DNA from: Lachnospiraceae bacterium
GTDB lineage: Bacteria > Bacillota > Clostridia > Lachnospirales > Lachnospiraceae
Reading direction: 5' to 3'
Length of the DNA: 64,000 nucleotides
Assembly: GCA_910575835.1 (NCBI GenBank)
Contig: CAJTGB010000010.1
Span: 62,001 to 126,000, forward strand
Part shown: in pieces, positions 28,070-35,953 of the stretch
Position numbering within the stretch: the stretch's first letter is position 1
Layout of the letters: each line of letters begins with the position of its first letter
The notes under the pieces: generated by a model
What the model was told of the DNA's origin: nothing
What the model saw: the letters and a program-made list of their open reading frames with translations, nothing else
The model's database searches: none
Program-made: the position numbers and the translations under genes

Positions 28070-29485
28070 TTAACCGTTCAATGAACCAACTACATCGCCG
28101 TCGTCAAATGGGTCCCCGCACTCTGGACAGAACTTCGGCGGTTTCGCCGGATCTTCCGGCTCCCAGCCGCATTTGTCACATCGGTACTGCGGAATTCCCG
28201 CCGGCTTTGGAGCGCCGCATTCCGAACAGAACTTACCCTTATTCACCGTCCCGCAGGCAGCACAGGTCCATCCTGCTGCCTGGCTTGGCCTTGGCGCGCC
28301 GCATTCCACACAGAACTTACCGGTATTGCCTCCTGCTCCGCAGGCACAACTCCAGGATGCCGCCGCATTTCCTGTTCCCGGCGCTGCCGATCCGCCTCCT
28401 GCCGCCGCATTTCCTGTTCCCGGCGCTGCCGATCCGCCTCCTGCCATCATTGCTCCTGCTCCTTGGGCTGCCGCCTGCTGCTGTCCCATGGCATATAGAC
28501 TCTGCAGGTTCGCCTGGCCTGCCTGCTGAGCCATCCCCATTCCCATGAAGCCTGACATCGCTCCGCCCTTATTGCCTGCAGCCATGCGCATAGCATCCGC
28601 CTGAGCGCCGGCAAGCGTCGCCGCCGCCATATTGGGATCACGCATCACAGCCGACTTCTGGAGCTGCTTGATCATATCCTCATCTTCCTTCGACGCCGTA
28701 ACACTGTTGACTCCAAGAGAGTATACCATGATCCCCCTAAGCTCCGTCCACTTCTTCGACAGAACTTCATTTAACGCATCTGACAGCTCCATCGTATGTC
28801 CGGGCAGCGCACTGTAACGGATCCCCATCTCTGAGATCCGCGCAAACGCCGGCTGCAGCGCCGTCAGAAGCTCCGACTTCAACATAGAATCGATCTGATC
28901 CCTGGTATAGACGTAGCCTGCATTGCCGCAGACATTGGCATAGAATACCATCGGATTCACGATCCGGTAAGAATACTCTCCGTTACATCGTATGGAAATG
29001 TCTACATCCAAGCTGATATTGCGGTCAACTACCCGAAACGGCACCGGATTCGGCGTACCGTATTTGTTTCCCGGAATCTCTTTGATATTCACATAGTAGA
29101 TACGCTGATCTCTCCCTGCGCCGCCTCCGAACTCAAAACGTCTCCACGCTTCCTTTGCGATCCCCTTAAGCCCTTCCACAAAAGAGCCGCCGAACACAGA
29201 CGGGCTGGTCTTGGTATCATAAGTGTAGGCCCCCGGCTCCGCGCACGCGTCGATCACTTTGCCATCCTCCACAATGATCATGCACTGTCCGTTGGCCACG
29301 GCAATGTGAGAACCGTCTGTGATCACATTGTCCTCGCCCTTCCTGTTAGATGAACGGCCCGACACATGCCTTACACCCCTTGCCACTAATACGTCCGCGT
29401 CCATCGCGTCACAATAAAAATATTCCTTCCACTGGTCTGCAAGTGTCCCGCTTGCCGCATTCCATGCTGCTTTGATCAATCCCAT
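28070..29485 (-). CDS. ydjI: SPFH-domain protein with C-terminal zinc ribbons (YdjI-like)
   Basis: The 471-residue product has an N-terminal SPFH (band 7/virion-core-like) domain of about 300 residues, a Gly-Ala-rich linker, and three C-terminal zinc-ribbon units (CACGAGGNTGKFCVECG, CAACGTVNKGKFCSECG and CDKCGW...FCPECG). In Bacillus subtilis the ydjFGHI operon of the membrane-stress regulon contains a YdjI of this type, and the two genes upstream here match ydjH and ydjG. B. subtilis YdjI is shorter (about 320 residues); here the linker is enlarged by a perfect 42-bp duplication (28359-28442). It probably forms membrane-associated assemblies under envelope stress; the detail is inference. 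AAGGAG precedes the ATG. Confidence 0.75.
   Translation of the reverse strand: MGLIKAAWNAASGTLADQWKEYFYCDAMDADVLVARGVRHVSGRSSNRKGEDNVITDGSHIAVANGQCMIIVEDGKVIDACAEPGAYTYDTKTSPSVFGGSFVEGLKGIAKEAWRRFEFGGGAGRDQRIYYVNIKEIPGNKYGTPNPVPFRVVDRNISLDVDISIRCNGEYSYRIVNPMVFYANVCGNAGYVYTRDQIDSMLKSELLTALQPAFARISEMGIRYSALPGHTMELSDALNEVLSKKWTELRGIMVYSLGVNSVTASKEDEDMIKQLQKSAVMRDPNMAAATLAGAQADAMRMAAGNKGGAMSGFMGMGMAQQAGQANLQSLYAMGQQQAAAQGAGAMMAGGGSAAPGTGNAAAGGGSAAPGTGNAAASWSCACGAGGNTGKFCVECGAPRPSQAAGWTCAACGTVNKGKFCSECGAPKPAGIPQYRCDKCGWEPEDPAKPPKFCPECGDPFDDGDVVGSLNG
28359..28442 (-). repeat. Perfect 42-bp tandem duplication in the ydjI-like gene
   Basis: Bases 28359-28400 and 28401-28442 are identical. The unit encodes a 14-residue Gly/Ala/Ser/Pro stretch (GGSAAPGTGNAA-like) in the linker before the zinc ribbons. 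Perfect identity suggests a recent event. Confidence 0.9.
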
Positions 29486-29553
29486 AATCTGTCTCCTTCT
29501 TTATATTATTATTAATCCTGCGACCGTCAAACTGTCTGTAACTGACGCTCTCC

Positions 29554-30498
29554 TTAAAACTTCCCGCTGGTTCCAGAGCGGTCTGAACGCATCCCGCTGC
29601 CTGCGCTTCCTGAACTGCTCTCCTTCTGGCGTTTGCTCCTGCTCACCGTGTGATATAAGAACCGATCTGTCCGGTTCGACAGATGAAAACTTCCCTCCCG
29701 CATATACTCTAACGCTCCGTCCCTTCTGACCCTGGTATTCATGCTCTTCTTCCAGGTCAGTACGATGGTCAGCGATACTGTAAGCGACAGCAGGAAGGAT
29801 ATCCCGATAATAAGCGGAATCCTCCATCCTTCGCCATAATGACGGTCCTCTGTATAAGGCTTCCCTTCTTCATATGCCGTCAGATAATCGTCCGCCATAG
29901 ATACATAACGGGTAAATGCATCGTAGAATTCACCGTCAGACAGATCGTCAAGGATCAATTCTCCCATCCGCTCTCTCCCATATGTAGTGAACGCTCCCTG
30001 CGCCTCTCCGAATCCTACCAGCCCCCAGTCACGCGCCGCCATGCTGATAGCAAGCATTACGCCGCTGTCGGCGCAGTCTGCCCCAAGTCCGTACCCGGTA
30101 AATATCTGCCGCTGCCAGTTCTTGATATCTCCTCCTCCAAAATCCGGCGTCGTGACAATATATACTCCCATACCGTGCACCTCTGACACTCTGGCGCACT
30201 CCTTTTCAAGCGCATCCTCTTCCTTTGCAGACAGAAGACCCGCATCATCCTGCACCCACCCGTCAAATTCCGGGACTGTTCCTGCCGCAGATACCTCTGC
30301 GGCGCCTATTGCCCCAAACATGCCGGGGCAGGTGACAGAAAGAACGGCTGATACAAGAAACATAATCATGAATACCAGCCCTGCCGCCGCATTTTTCTGT
30401 CTCTTCCTCTCAGCGCTCCTCCCGGCACAGATGTCTCCAACCCCAACTCCCATCTCAGTGCTCCTCCCGGCACAAGCGTCTCCATACCCAGCTCCCAT
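29554..30498 (-). CDS. ydjH: TPM-domain membrane protein (YdjH-like)
   Basis: From the ATG at 30498, which overlaps the stop of the upstream gene (TAATG), it has 314 residues: a short repeated N-terminal segment, a hydrophobic helix (LVFMIMFLVSAVLSV), a TPM domain (about 75-220, with VQDDAGLLSAKEEDALE and the GYGLGADCADSGVMLAIS core), a second membrane helix (about 238-258) and a Ser/Arg-rich tail. TPM domains occur in B. subtilis YdjH and photosystem-repair proteins. A longer frame to 30582 would overlap the neighbour. The first 30 residues are two copies of a 15-residue unit, each starting with Met, so the second Met is another possible start. Function inferred from the ydjGHI context. Confidence 0.75.
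   Translation of the reverse strand: MGAGYGDACAGRSTEMGVGVGDICAGRSAERKRQKNAAAGLVFMIMFLVSAVLSVTCPGMFGAIGAAEVSAAGTVPEFDGWVQDDAGLLSAKEEDALEKECARVSEVHGMGVYIVTTPDFGGGDIKNWQRQIFTGYGLGADCADSGVMLAISMAARDWGLVGFGEAQGAFTTYGRERMGELILDDLSDGEFYDAFTRYVSMADDYLTAYEEGKPYTEDRHYGEGWRIPLIIGISFLLSLTVSLTIVLTWKKSMNTRVRRDGALEYMREGSFHLSNRTDRFLYHTVSRSKRQKESSSGSAGSGMRSDRSGTSGKF
30409..30498 (-). repeat. 45-bp tandem duplication at the start of the ydjH-like gene
   Basis: Two 45-base units (30454-30498 and 30409-30453) encode MGAGYGDACAGRSTE and MGVGVGDICAGRSAE. Both begin with ATG, so the start codon itself is duplicated. They have diverged at several positions. Confidence 0.85.
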
Positions 30499-31583
30499 TA
30501 CAGCACACCCCCAAACAACAAGATTCCAAGAACGGAACACAGCGCTGTTCCGAAAGCCGTGAATCCGCACAAATATTTCCAAAAGGCTCCCTTATCCACC
30601 GGAAGCTCTCCAACCATCTTCCCCGTCTGCCCGTTGATCGCAAACTGGTACTTCTTGTCCCCGTAAACCGTCTCGAACAGCCACACCGGGAGCAGCGCAT
30701 ACTGGACCCGCCCGCTCTGGGATGCAAGATGCCTCCGCTTCACACTCACAGACTGATAACCCTGAACCGTGCTCCGAAGAACCTGCTCCGCACTGTTATA
30801 GAGACGCTCCTTGGCTCTGACTTCCGCCCTCTTCGCATCCACATCATATCTGTCCGTCTCATAACCCGCCAGATATTCCGAGCGGAATTCTGTCAGGTCA
30901 TGGTAGTGAAACGGTTCGATCGACTCCGTCGTATCGTCGTCCATCTCTGTGCTTCCGTCCACCGGCACATGATAGAACTCCATAGTCCCCGCCCGCTGCA
31001 CCAGATAGTGAGAGGTCTCCACATAATCATAATCACTGTCGCTCCACGCCCTCACGCGTGTGGCGTTAAAGCTCATATCCGCGCTCGCCTTACAGTCGAA
31101 CAGCCAGTACGGAACATAATATCCCTTAAGATTCTTAAGATAACTCCTGCCGCGGAAATTCTTCGGCAGCAGATGCTTACCCTTACAGAACTTCTCTAAC
31201 ATCTGTCTGGCCTGGTCCCCCTGCACCCGGAACGGGATCATAACATCCGGTTCCAAATCTCCTGCAGCCGCGGCCTGGATCACTACCACATTATCACAAT
31301 AAGGACAGACCGTACTTACCGTCTGCTCATCCGCCTCGATCTCGGCTCCGCAGGAAGGACAGATATACCGCCCGTCCTCCGTCTTCCTCGCGCCTTCTGT
31401 CCCTTGCCGGTACTCCCAGGTCAGATCTTCCTGCTCTCCCTTAGACTGCTCTTCCTGCTCATACTGCTGCATCGTCTCCAGATCATAGTGGTTTCCGCAG
31501 CTTTTGCAGGAAAGCTTCTGAGTCTTTGGGGAAAATTGAAGCGCCGCCCCGCAGCAGGGGCACTTATATTGTACAAAATCCAT
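30498..31583 (-). CDS. ydjG: TFIIB-type zinc-ribbon protein with C-terminal membrane anchor (YdjG-like)
   Basis: The 361-residue product has two N-terminal zinc ribbons (CPCCGAAL...CKSCGNHY and CPSCGAEI...CPYCDN), a long soluble region with GYYVPYWLFDCKA and LLPVWLFETVYGDKKYQFAINGQTGKMVGE, and a C-terminal hydrophobic helix. This is the layout of B. subtilis YdjG, which helps place the membrane-stress protein PspA (YdjF). No pspA/ydjF gene is next to it here. Start at 31583 with AAAGGAG upstream. It heads a ydjG-ydjH-ydjI-like block, overlapping ydjH by one base. Confidence 0.75.
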   Translation of the reverse strand: MDFVQYKCPCCGAALQFSPKTQKLSCKSCGNHYDLETMQQYEQEEQSKGEQEDLTWEYRQGTEGARKTEDGRYICPSCGAEIEADEQTVSTVCPYCDNVVVIQAAAAGDLEPDVMIPFRVQGDQARQMLEKFCKGKHLLPKNFRGRSYLKNLKGYYVPYWLFDCKASADMSFNATRVRAWSDSDYDYVETSHYLVQRAGTMEFYHVPVDGSTEMDDDTTESIEPFHYHDLTEFRSEYLAGYETDRYDVDAKRAEVRAKERLYNSAEQVLRSTVQGYQSVSVKRRHLASQSGRVQYALLPVWLFETVYGDKKYQFAINGQTGKMVGELPVDKGAFWKYLCGFTAFGTALCSVLGILLFGGVL

Positions 31584-31698
31584 CTCAATCTCCTTTGCAT
31601 TGTATTTCCTAACAACAGTATAATAGATTTAGAATAAACTTTCAATTCGTATATTAACTCGGCTGAAATCACACAACGATTGTCATAACCGTTCCAAA

Positions 31699-32691
31699 TC
31701 ACTTCGCGTCAGGATATTTCTCCAAAATATCCTTCAGATACTCTTGATATTCTCTCCTGACACATTCCGGCCCGGCAATACACAGCTTACTTCCTATCCC
31801 TGTGACCCATCCAAAAAACTGCGGGCTGACCGCCGCCAGGACGCGCACCCGGAACTGCTTCTCTTCCATGGGAACGATTATTACATCCGTACCAAATCTA
31901 TCCAGGATCACCCCTATAATATCCTTGTCACACTGCAAGGTAACCTCCTCGTCATGCCCGCCGTACATAGAAAAAGTCTTTTTAGAGAATTCTACAAGGT
32001 CAAAATCCTGGAATCTCTCTTTGCCGATACGCTCCTTCCCGGTAACACACGTCTGCTGCATCTTATCCACCCTGTAATGCTTGATGCAGTCCGCCCCTTC
32101 ATCATAAGCGATCAGGTAATAATTCGCGTCATCCCAGGTAAGCGACCACGGACTGACCGTATAGACGGCTCCCTTCTTCCTTGGTTTCAATTCCTTCTGC
32201 ATCGTCCATTCCGCATACTGGTACTGGATCTGCCGATTCTCCATAATGGCGGTATGTATCTGGTCCACATTATAATAGATGGTCTCATTCCCCGTCTTCG
32301 GACGGTTATAGATGAAGACATTCCTCTGAAGCTTCCTGGCATCATGCTCGCCGGCAAGTCCCTCCAGCTTCCCGATCAGTTCTTCGGATTTCTTTCGGCT
32401 GATGAACTTAGACGCCTGTACCGCATCCACCAGAAGCTTAAGCTCCGGCAATTCAAAATCCCTGCTGCCGATATAGTAACCGCTGTTGGTCCCCTTCGTC
32501 TGCAGGATATCAAGCCCAAATGCTTTCAATGTCTCAACATCATTGTACACCGTCTTCCGGTCGATCGACATTCCATACACATGCAGCGCCTTATCGATAT
32601 CCGCCGACGACATGGTGTGCTTCTCATCCGTTTTCTCGAGAAGTATCTTCATAATATACAATGTTCTTAGTTTTACCTGTGAAACTGCCAT
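31699..32691 (-). CDS. WYL-domain transcriptional regulator
   Basis: A 330-residue regulator with an N-terminal winged helix (about 1-75, RTLYIMKILLEKTDEKHT and SIDRKTVYNDVETLKAFG), a central WYL domain (about 140-220, containing PWSLTWDDANYYLIAYDE) and a C-terminal WCX-like region. WYL proteins often respond to nucleic-acid or nucleotide ligands and are frequent in stress and defence loci. The ATG has GGAGGAG upstream. A terminator hairpin (32720-32758) ends only 28 bases before this start, so expression may depend on read-through of that hairpin. Targets are unknown; the ydjGHI-like block follows after 115 bases. Confidence 0.87.
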   Translation of the reverse strand: MAVSQVKLRTLYIMKILLEKTDEKHTMSSADIDKALHVYGMSIDRKTVYNDVETLKAFGLDILQTKGTNSGYYIGSRDFELPELKLLVDAVQASKFISRKKSEELIGKLEGLAGEHDARKLQRNVFIYNRPKTGNETIYYNVDQIHTAIMENRQIQYQYAEWTMQKELKPRKKGAVYTVSPWSLTWDDANYYLIAYDEGADCIKHYRVDKMQQTCVTGKERIGKERFQDFDLVEFSKKTFSMYGGHDEEVTLQCDKDIIGVILDRFGTDVIIVPMEEKQFRVRVLAAVSPQFFGWVTGIGSKLCIAGPECVRREYQEYLKDILEKYPDAK

Positions 32692-32719
32692 CTACACTCC
32701 TCCGCAATTGTAAATCTCC

Positions 32720-32758
32720 AAAAAAATACCTCGAGAGCAATATACTTCTCTCAAGGTA
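32720..32758 (-). terminator. Terminator (or attenuator) between the small-protein pair and the WYL gene
   Basis: On the minus strand TACCTTGAGAG and CTCTCGAGGTA form an 11-bp stem with one mismatch around a 10-base loop, followed by seven T's. Only 28 bases separate it from the WYL start, leaving no room for a separate promoter downstream. Confidence 0.75.
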
Positions 32759-32776
32759 GATTATAACATATCAAAT

Positions 32777-33001
32777 CTAAAAATCATACTCATCAGGATT
32801 CAATCCCGCCCTCATCATAATCGCTCTCCGCTCCTTTCCTCCCATCACTTCCAGTTCTTCCGCGATCAGACCTGATAATTCAAATTCTGTCTTATCTTCT
32901 CTGACTGGATCTGCCAGGAACAAGACTTCTGTCACTTTATCAAATACCCTCATATCCTCGTCATTATTATAATCATACACAAAACCTAATATCTCTCTCA
33001 T
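32777..33001 (-). CDS. Small acidic protein of unknown function (74 aa)
   Basis: A strongly acidic 74-residue protein (MREILGFVYDYNNDED at the start, GLNPDEYDF at the end) with no recognised domain. A GGAGGAAG site lies 6 bases before the ATG, and the ATG overlaps the stop of the 35-residue gene upstream (TAATG), good evidence that both are translated. A terminator follows 18 bases after the stop. Predicted mostly helical by composition. The function is not recognisable; position next to a WYL regulator suggests a regulatory or stress link, but this is only inference. Confidence 0.7.
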   Translation of the reverse strand: MREILGFVYDYNNDEDMRVFDKVTEVLFLADPVREDKTEFELSGLIAEELEVMGGKERRAIMMRAGLNPDEYDF

Positions 33002-33108
33002 TATTCTTCCTCCAAAAATTCCCGATAGTCACTCTCGTCTGCAAACAGAAGATAGCTTCCATTCACATATCCCATATAACCGTTATCTACAAAATAGCCT
33101 TTCATCAT
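33001..33108 (-). CDS. Very small protein of unknown function (35 aa)
   Basis: A 35-residue frame beginning MMKGYFVDNGYMGYVNG and ending in an acidic tail. AGGAGG sits 5-8 bases before the double ATG at 33108/33105, and its TAA overlaps the ATG of the next gene, showing a two-gene coupled unit. Aromatic and glycine residues dominate the first half. I recall similar GYMGYV-containing tiny proteins in gut Firmicutes but cannot name a family. No membrane segment or zinc motif is seen. Confidence 0.65.
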   Translation of the reverse strand: MMKGYFVDNGYMGYVNGSYLLFADESDYREFLEEE

Positions 33109-33228
33109 CTGCACCTCCTGTTTTCACTGAATTTGGTCTCTCTTCCTTTTGTTCTTCCTTAGTTTATCAAACCCGGTGTCCCAAAATCTCCACAGCCACA
33201 AAAAATTCAGCAAAATATCCAGAGGCTC

Positions 33229-33262
33229 AAAAAAGCCGCAAAGGCTGTTATACCTCTACGGC
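33229..33262 (-). terminator. Terminator of the GcvP-like operon
   Basis: On the minus strand GCCGTAGAGG (33253-33262) pairs with CCTTTGCGGC (33235-33244) through ten pairs, two of them G-U, around an 8-base loop, followed by TTTTTT. It lies 24 bases past the dehydrogenase stop. Confidence 0.85.
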
Positions 33263-33286
33263 TTCAAATAACTTATCTTTTATCTC

Positions 33287-34306
33287 TTACGGATGCATAA
33301 TGATCTTCATACACTGTTTGGACTGCATCACCGCGAACGCCTGCTCCATCTCATTTAACGGGAAATGATGGGTGATCAGCGGCTCTACCTTCACCCTGCC
33401 GTCCTCCACGAAATTCAGGCACTCTTCAAACTCCTGCCGTGTATAGCAGATCGTCCCGTATATATTGATCTCACTTCTTACTACCTTCCCGAGATCAACC
33501 TCCGGCAGCCTGTGATAGAGTCCGGTGACCGCGTAGGTTCCGCCCTTTTTCAGCATATTCATGGCCGCGGCCGGTACTCCCGGCACACCGACGCAGTCCT
33601 GCACATAATCTGCCATCCTGCCGCCGGTGATCTCGCGCACGCGTTCTACGGGATCCTCTATAGACGCATTGATCACCGCGTCCGCGCCCAGCTCGCCCGC
33701 AAGCTTCAAACGGTCACGGTCTACATCCGTGCCGATACAGATCACCTGCTTCGCCCCCCGAAGCCGGATCAACTGCACCGCATACAGCCCGATCGGTCCC
33801 GGCCCGTATACTACGCACACATCCTTAGACGTGATGGAAGAAGCTTTCACCGTCCGATATGCGGAAGCGATCGGATCCACCGACGCGCCCTGATCGTAGG
33901 TAGTGGTATCCCTCATCTTCCGGCACACCTTCGCCGGTACGCGGACATATTCCGCAAAGGCGCCGTCCACATGGATTCCCGTCTCCACAAGATTGTCGCA
34001 GAGCACCTCCTTGCCCTCGATACACATATCGCAGTCTCCGCAGCCGATAACGATACACGGGGTCACCCTGTCACCGACCTTCAAGTTACGCACCCGGGCA
34101 CCGGCTTCTACCACGTCCCCGGCGAATTCATGCCCCGGGATCAACGGCCAGGGCACTTCCCTGGTGCCTGCAAGGATCGGACCGTCCGTCCCGCAGATCC
34201 CGACAGATCTAACCTTTATGATCACGTCATCTTCCCTCAGCACCGGGTACGGCACCTCCTTCACCGCGAATCCCGGCCCCGCCTGTTCTTTTACTACCGC
34301 TAACAT
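33287..34306 (-). CDS. Zinc-dependent medium-chain dehydrogenase (threonine/sorbitol dehydrogenase-like)
   Basis: An NAD(P)-dependent alcohol/polyol-type oxidoreductase. From the ATG at 34306 it has 339 residues. The catalytic zinc ligands are in VGICGTDG and PGHEFAG, the structural zinc site is CGDCDMCIEGKEVLC, and the cofactor motif is GPGPIGLYAVQLI, followed by CIGTDVDRDRLKLA, where the Asp favours NAD. The substrate cannot be told. An ATG at 34321 and the frame to 34339 lack good spacing; GAGAGGG precedes the chosen start. Last gene of a five-gene operon after GcvPB- and GcvPA-like genes and an AcoX-like gene. AcoX proteins occur with butanediol/acetoin dehydrogenases elsewhere, so a hydroxyketone or aminoketone substrate is a reasonable guess. 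Confidence 0.87.
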   Translation of the reverse strand: MLAVVKEQAGPGFAVKEVPYPVLREDDVIIKVRSVGICGTDGPILAGTREVPWPLIPGHEFAGDVVEAGARVRNLKVGDRVTPCIVIGCGDCDMCIEGKEVLCDNLVETGIHVDGAFAEYVRVPAKVCRKMRDTTTYDQGASVDPIASAYRTVKASSITSKDVCVVYGPGPIGLYAVQLIRLRGAKQVICIGTDVDRDRLKLAGELGADAVINASIEDPVERVREITGGRMADYVQDCVGVPGVPAAAMNMLKKGGTYAVTGLYHRLPEVDLGKVVRSEINIYGTICYTRQEFEECLNFVEDGRVKVEPLITHHFPLNEMEQAFAVMQSKQCMKIIMHP

Positions 34307-34360
34307 CATATCCCTCTCTTTCATATGTTTTATCAACACGGATGATTCCGTGCCGGCATA

Positions 34361-35914
34361 TCACTTGCCTAATGCCTGATACGCTCTCCACGTCGTCGCG
34401 AACTTACTCCAGTCCGTTAAGCATTCTTCCTCGATCCTGGCCCCAAGCGCCGCCTTATAAGGCGCTCCCTTCACTAACTCAGGCTGCGTATATGCTTCTT
34501 CGGCAATAGCTGCAAATGCCGCCGCATACTCATCCATATCATCCTTGGAATAAGTCTCCACCGGTTCCGGGGTAAACGGCTCAGGAAGCACCCTTGGATG
34601 ATGGCTTGTGAAATAATCCTGAAAGCCATAGTCTACGATCCTGCGGCAGATATCGTCCGTTGTAACCCCTGTCTCTTCCGTAAGCTCCTGCCAGCTTAAC
34701 CGCGCCTGTTCCATACGGAAACGCCCTTCGGCAAAAGGCATGGACAGTCCCTTGATCTTAAGAAGCTTCTTGATGAGATAATTGTTATTCAGGATCGATA
34801 GCTCTGCGATCGACTTCATACCGTCGGGCCCCAGACTCCTGATATACGCATACGCCCGGATCAGCACGGACGGCACCCCGTAAAATGCGCGGAGCTTCCC
34901 GATACTGTCCGGTCTCTGGTAATCCAGATAATATTTTGTTCCGTCAAATTCTACGGTCGGCGCCGCTACATATTGCGCCAGTTCTCTGGACACACATTGC
35001 GCCCCCGCTCCGGGGCCCTGGCATCCGTGGGGTGAGGAAAATGATTTGTGCAAGTTATAATGGCACATATCAAATCCCGCATCCCTTGCCCGCGTCAGCC
35101 CGAATACGCCGTTCAGATTAGCCTGGTCATAGACGCAGAGTCCTCCCGCTTCATGAACGATATCTACAAACTGACGGATCCGGTCGTTATAGATCCCTGT
35201 ATCTTCCGGATTGGTGATCATGAGCGCCGCCGTACGTTCGGAGACGGCTGCTTTCAACGCCGCAAGATCCGGCAGGCCGTTCTCATCAGGATACAGGGTG
35301 ATCACCTTATACCCCAGAGTCGCTGCCGTTCCCGGATTCGCCGGATGAGAGAGAATGGTCGTAATGATCTCGTCCCGCTTGTCTGCCTCCCCCTTCTCCT
35401 CAAAATATGCCCGGATCGTCTGCACATTTGCGAAGATCGCCTGGCTCCCTCCCGCTGGCTGCAGGCTGACCTGGTCCATACCGGAGATTGCCTTCAAATA
35501 CTGCGCATCCTTATACATAACCTCCAGGATTCCCTGTACGGTGCTCTCATCCTGACAGGGATGCAATTCCTGGAACTTCTCCGCGCGCACCAGCTGCTCA
35601 TGGATCTTGGGGCTGTACTTCATGGTACAGGTCCCAAGTCCGATATCGATGTTAATGTCTGTTCCGATGGTTTCCTGGGATAACCTCATATAATGACGGA
35701 GAACCTGCATCTGCGACAGCTCCGGCAGCGCAGGCGCTTTTTTTCTTAGAAGGCCCGCCGGGATCAGCTTTGACGCTTCGCCGCTTCGCTCTCTGACCTT
35801 CTCTGATGCCTGGGGCACCAGAACGCCTCTCTCTCCCGGATTCCCCATTTCCATGATAAAGGGTTCATCCCAGCGCGCCTCATGGAAATCTCTGTTCTTT
35901 TTATAATAACCCAT
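34361..35914 (-). CDS. Divergent glycine dehydrogenase (decarboxylating) subunit 2-like PLP protein
   Basis: Homologous to GcvPB, the PLP-binding half of split glycine decarboxylase. From the ATG at 35914 (AGGAGG 7 bases upstream) it has 517 residues. The PLP lysine is in YNLHKSFSSPHG, about residue 300, but the next segment reads CQGPGAGAQ where ordinary GcvP proteins have GGGGPG, and the partner subunit also departs from the usual signature. Other conserved pieces are DINIDIGLGTCTMKYSP and SLQPAGGSQAIF. It follows the GcvPA-like gene with 39 bases between. No gcvT, gcvH or lpd is in the window. It may be glycine decarboxylase with a local variant, or a paralogue for another amino acid; the second is inference. 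Confidence 0.8.
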   Translation of the reverse strand: MGYYKKNRDFHEARWDEPFIMEMGNPGERGVLVPQASEKVRERSGEASKLIPAGLLRKKAPALPELSQMQVLRHYMRLSQETIGTDINIDIGLGTCTMKYSPKIHEQLVRAEKFQELHPCQDESTVQGILEVMYKDAQYLKAISGMDQVSLQPAGGSQAIFANVQTIRAYFEEKGEADKRDEIITTILSHPANPGTAATLGYKVITLYPDENGLPDLAALKAAVSERTAALMITNPEDTGIYNDRIRQFVDIVHEAGGLCVYDQANLNGVFGLTRARDAGFDMCHYNLHKSFSSPHGCQGPGAGAQCVSRELAQYVAAPTVEFDGTKYYLDYQRPDSIGKLRAFYGVPSVLIRAYAYIRSLGPDGMKSIAELSILNNNYLIKKLLKIKGLSMPFAEGRFRMEQARLSWQELTEETGVTTDDICRRIVDYGFQDYFTSHHPRVLPEPFTPEPVETYSKDDMDEYAAAFAAIAEEAYTQPELVKGAPYKAALGARIEEECLTDWSKFATTWRAYQALGK

Positions 35915-35953
35915 ATCGTTAACCTCCTGTAATATCACATATGCACCAGATCT

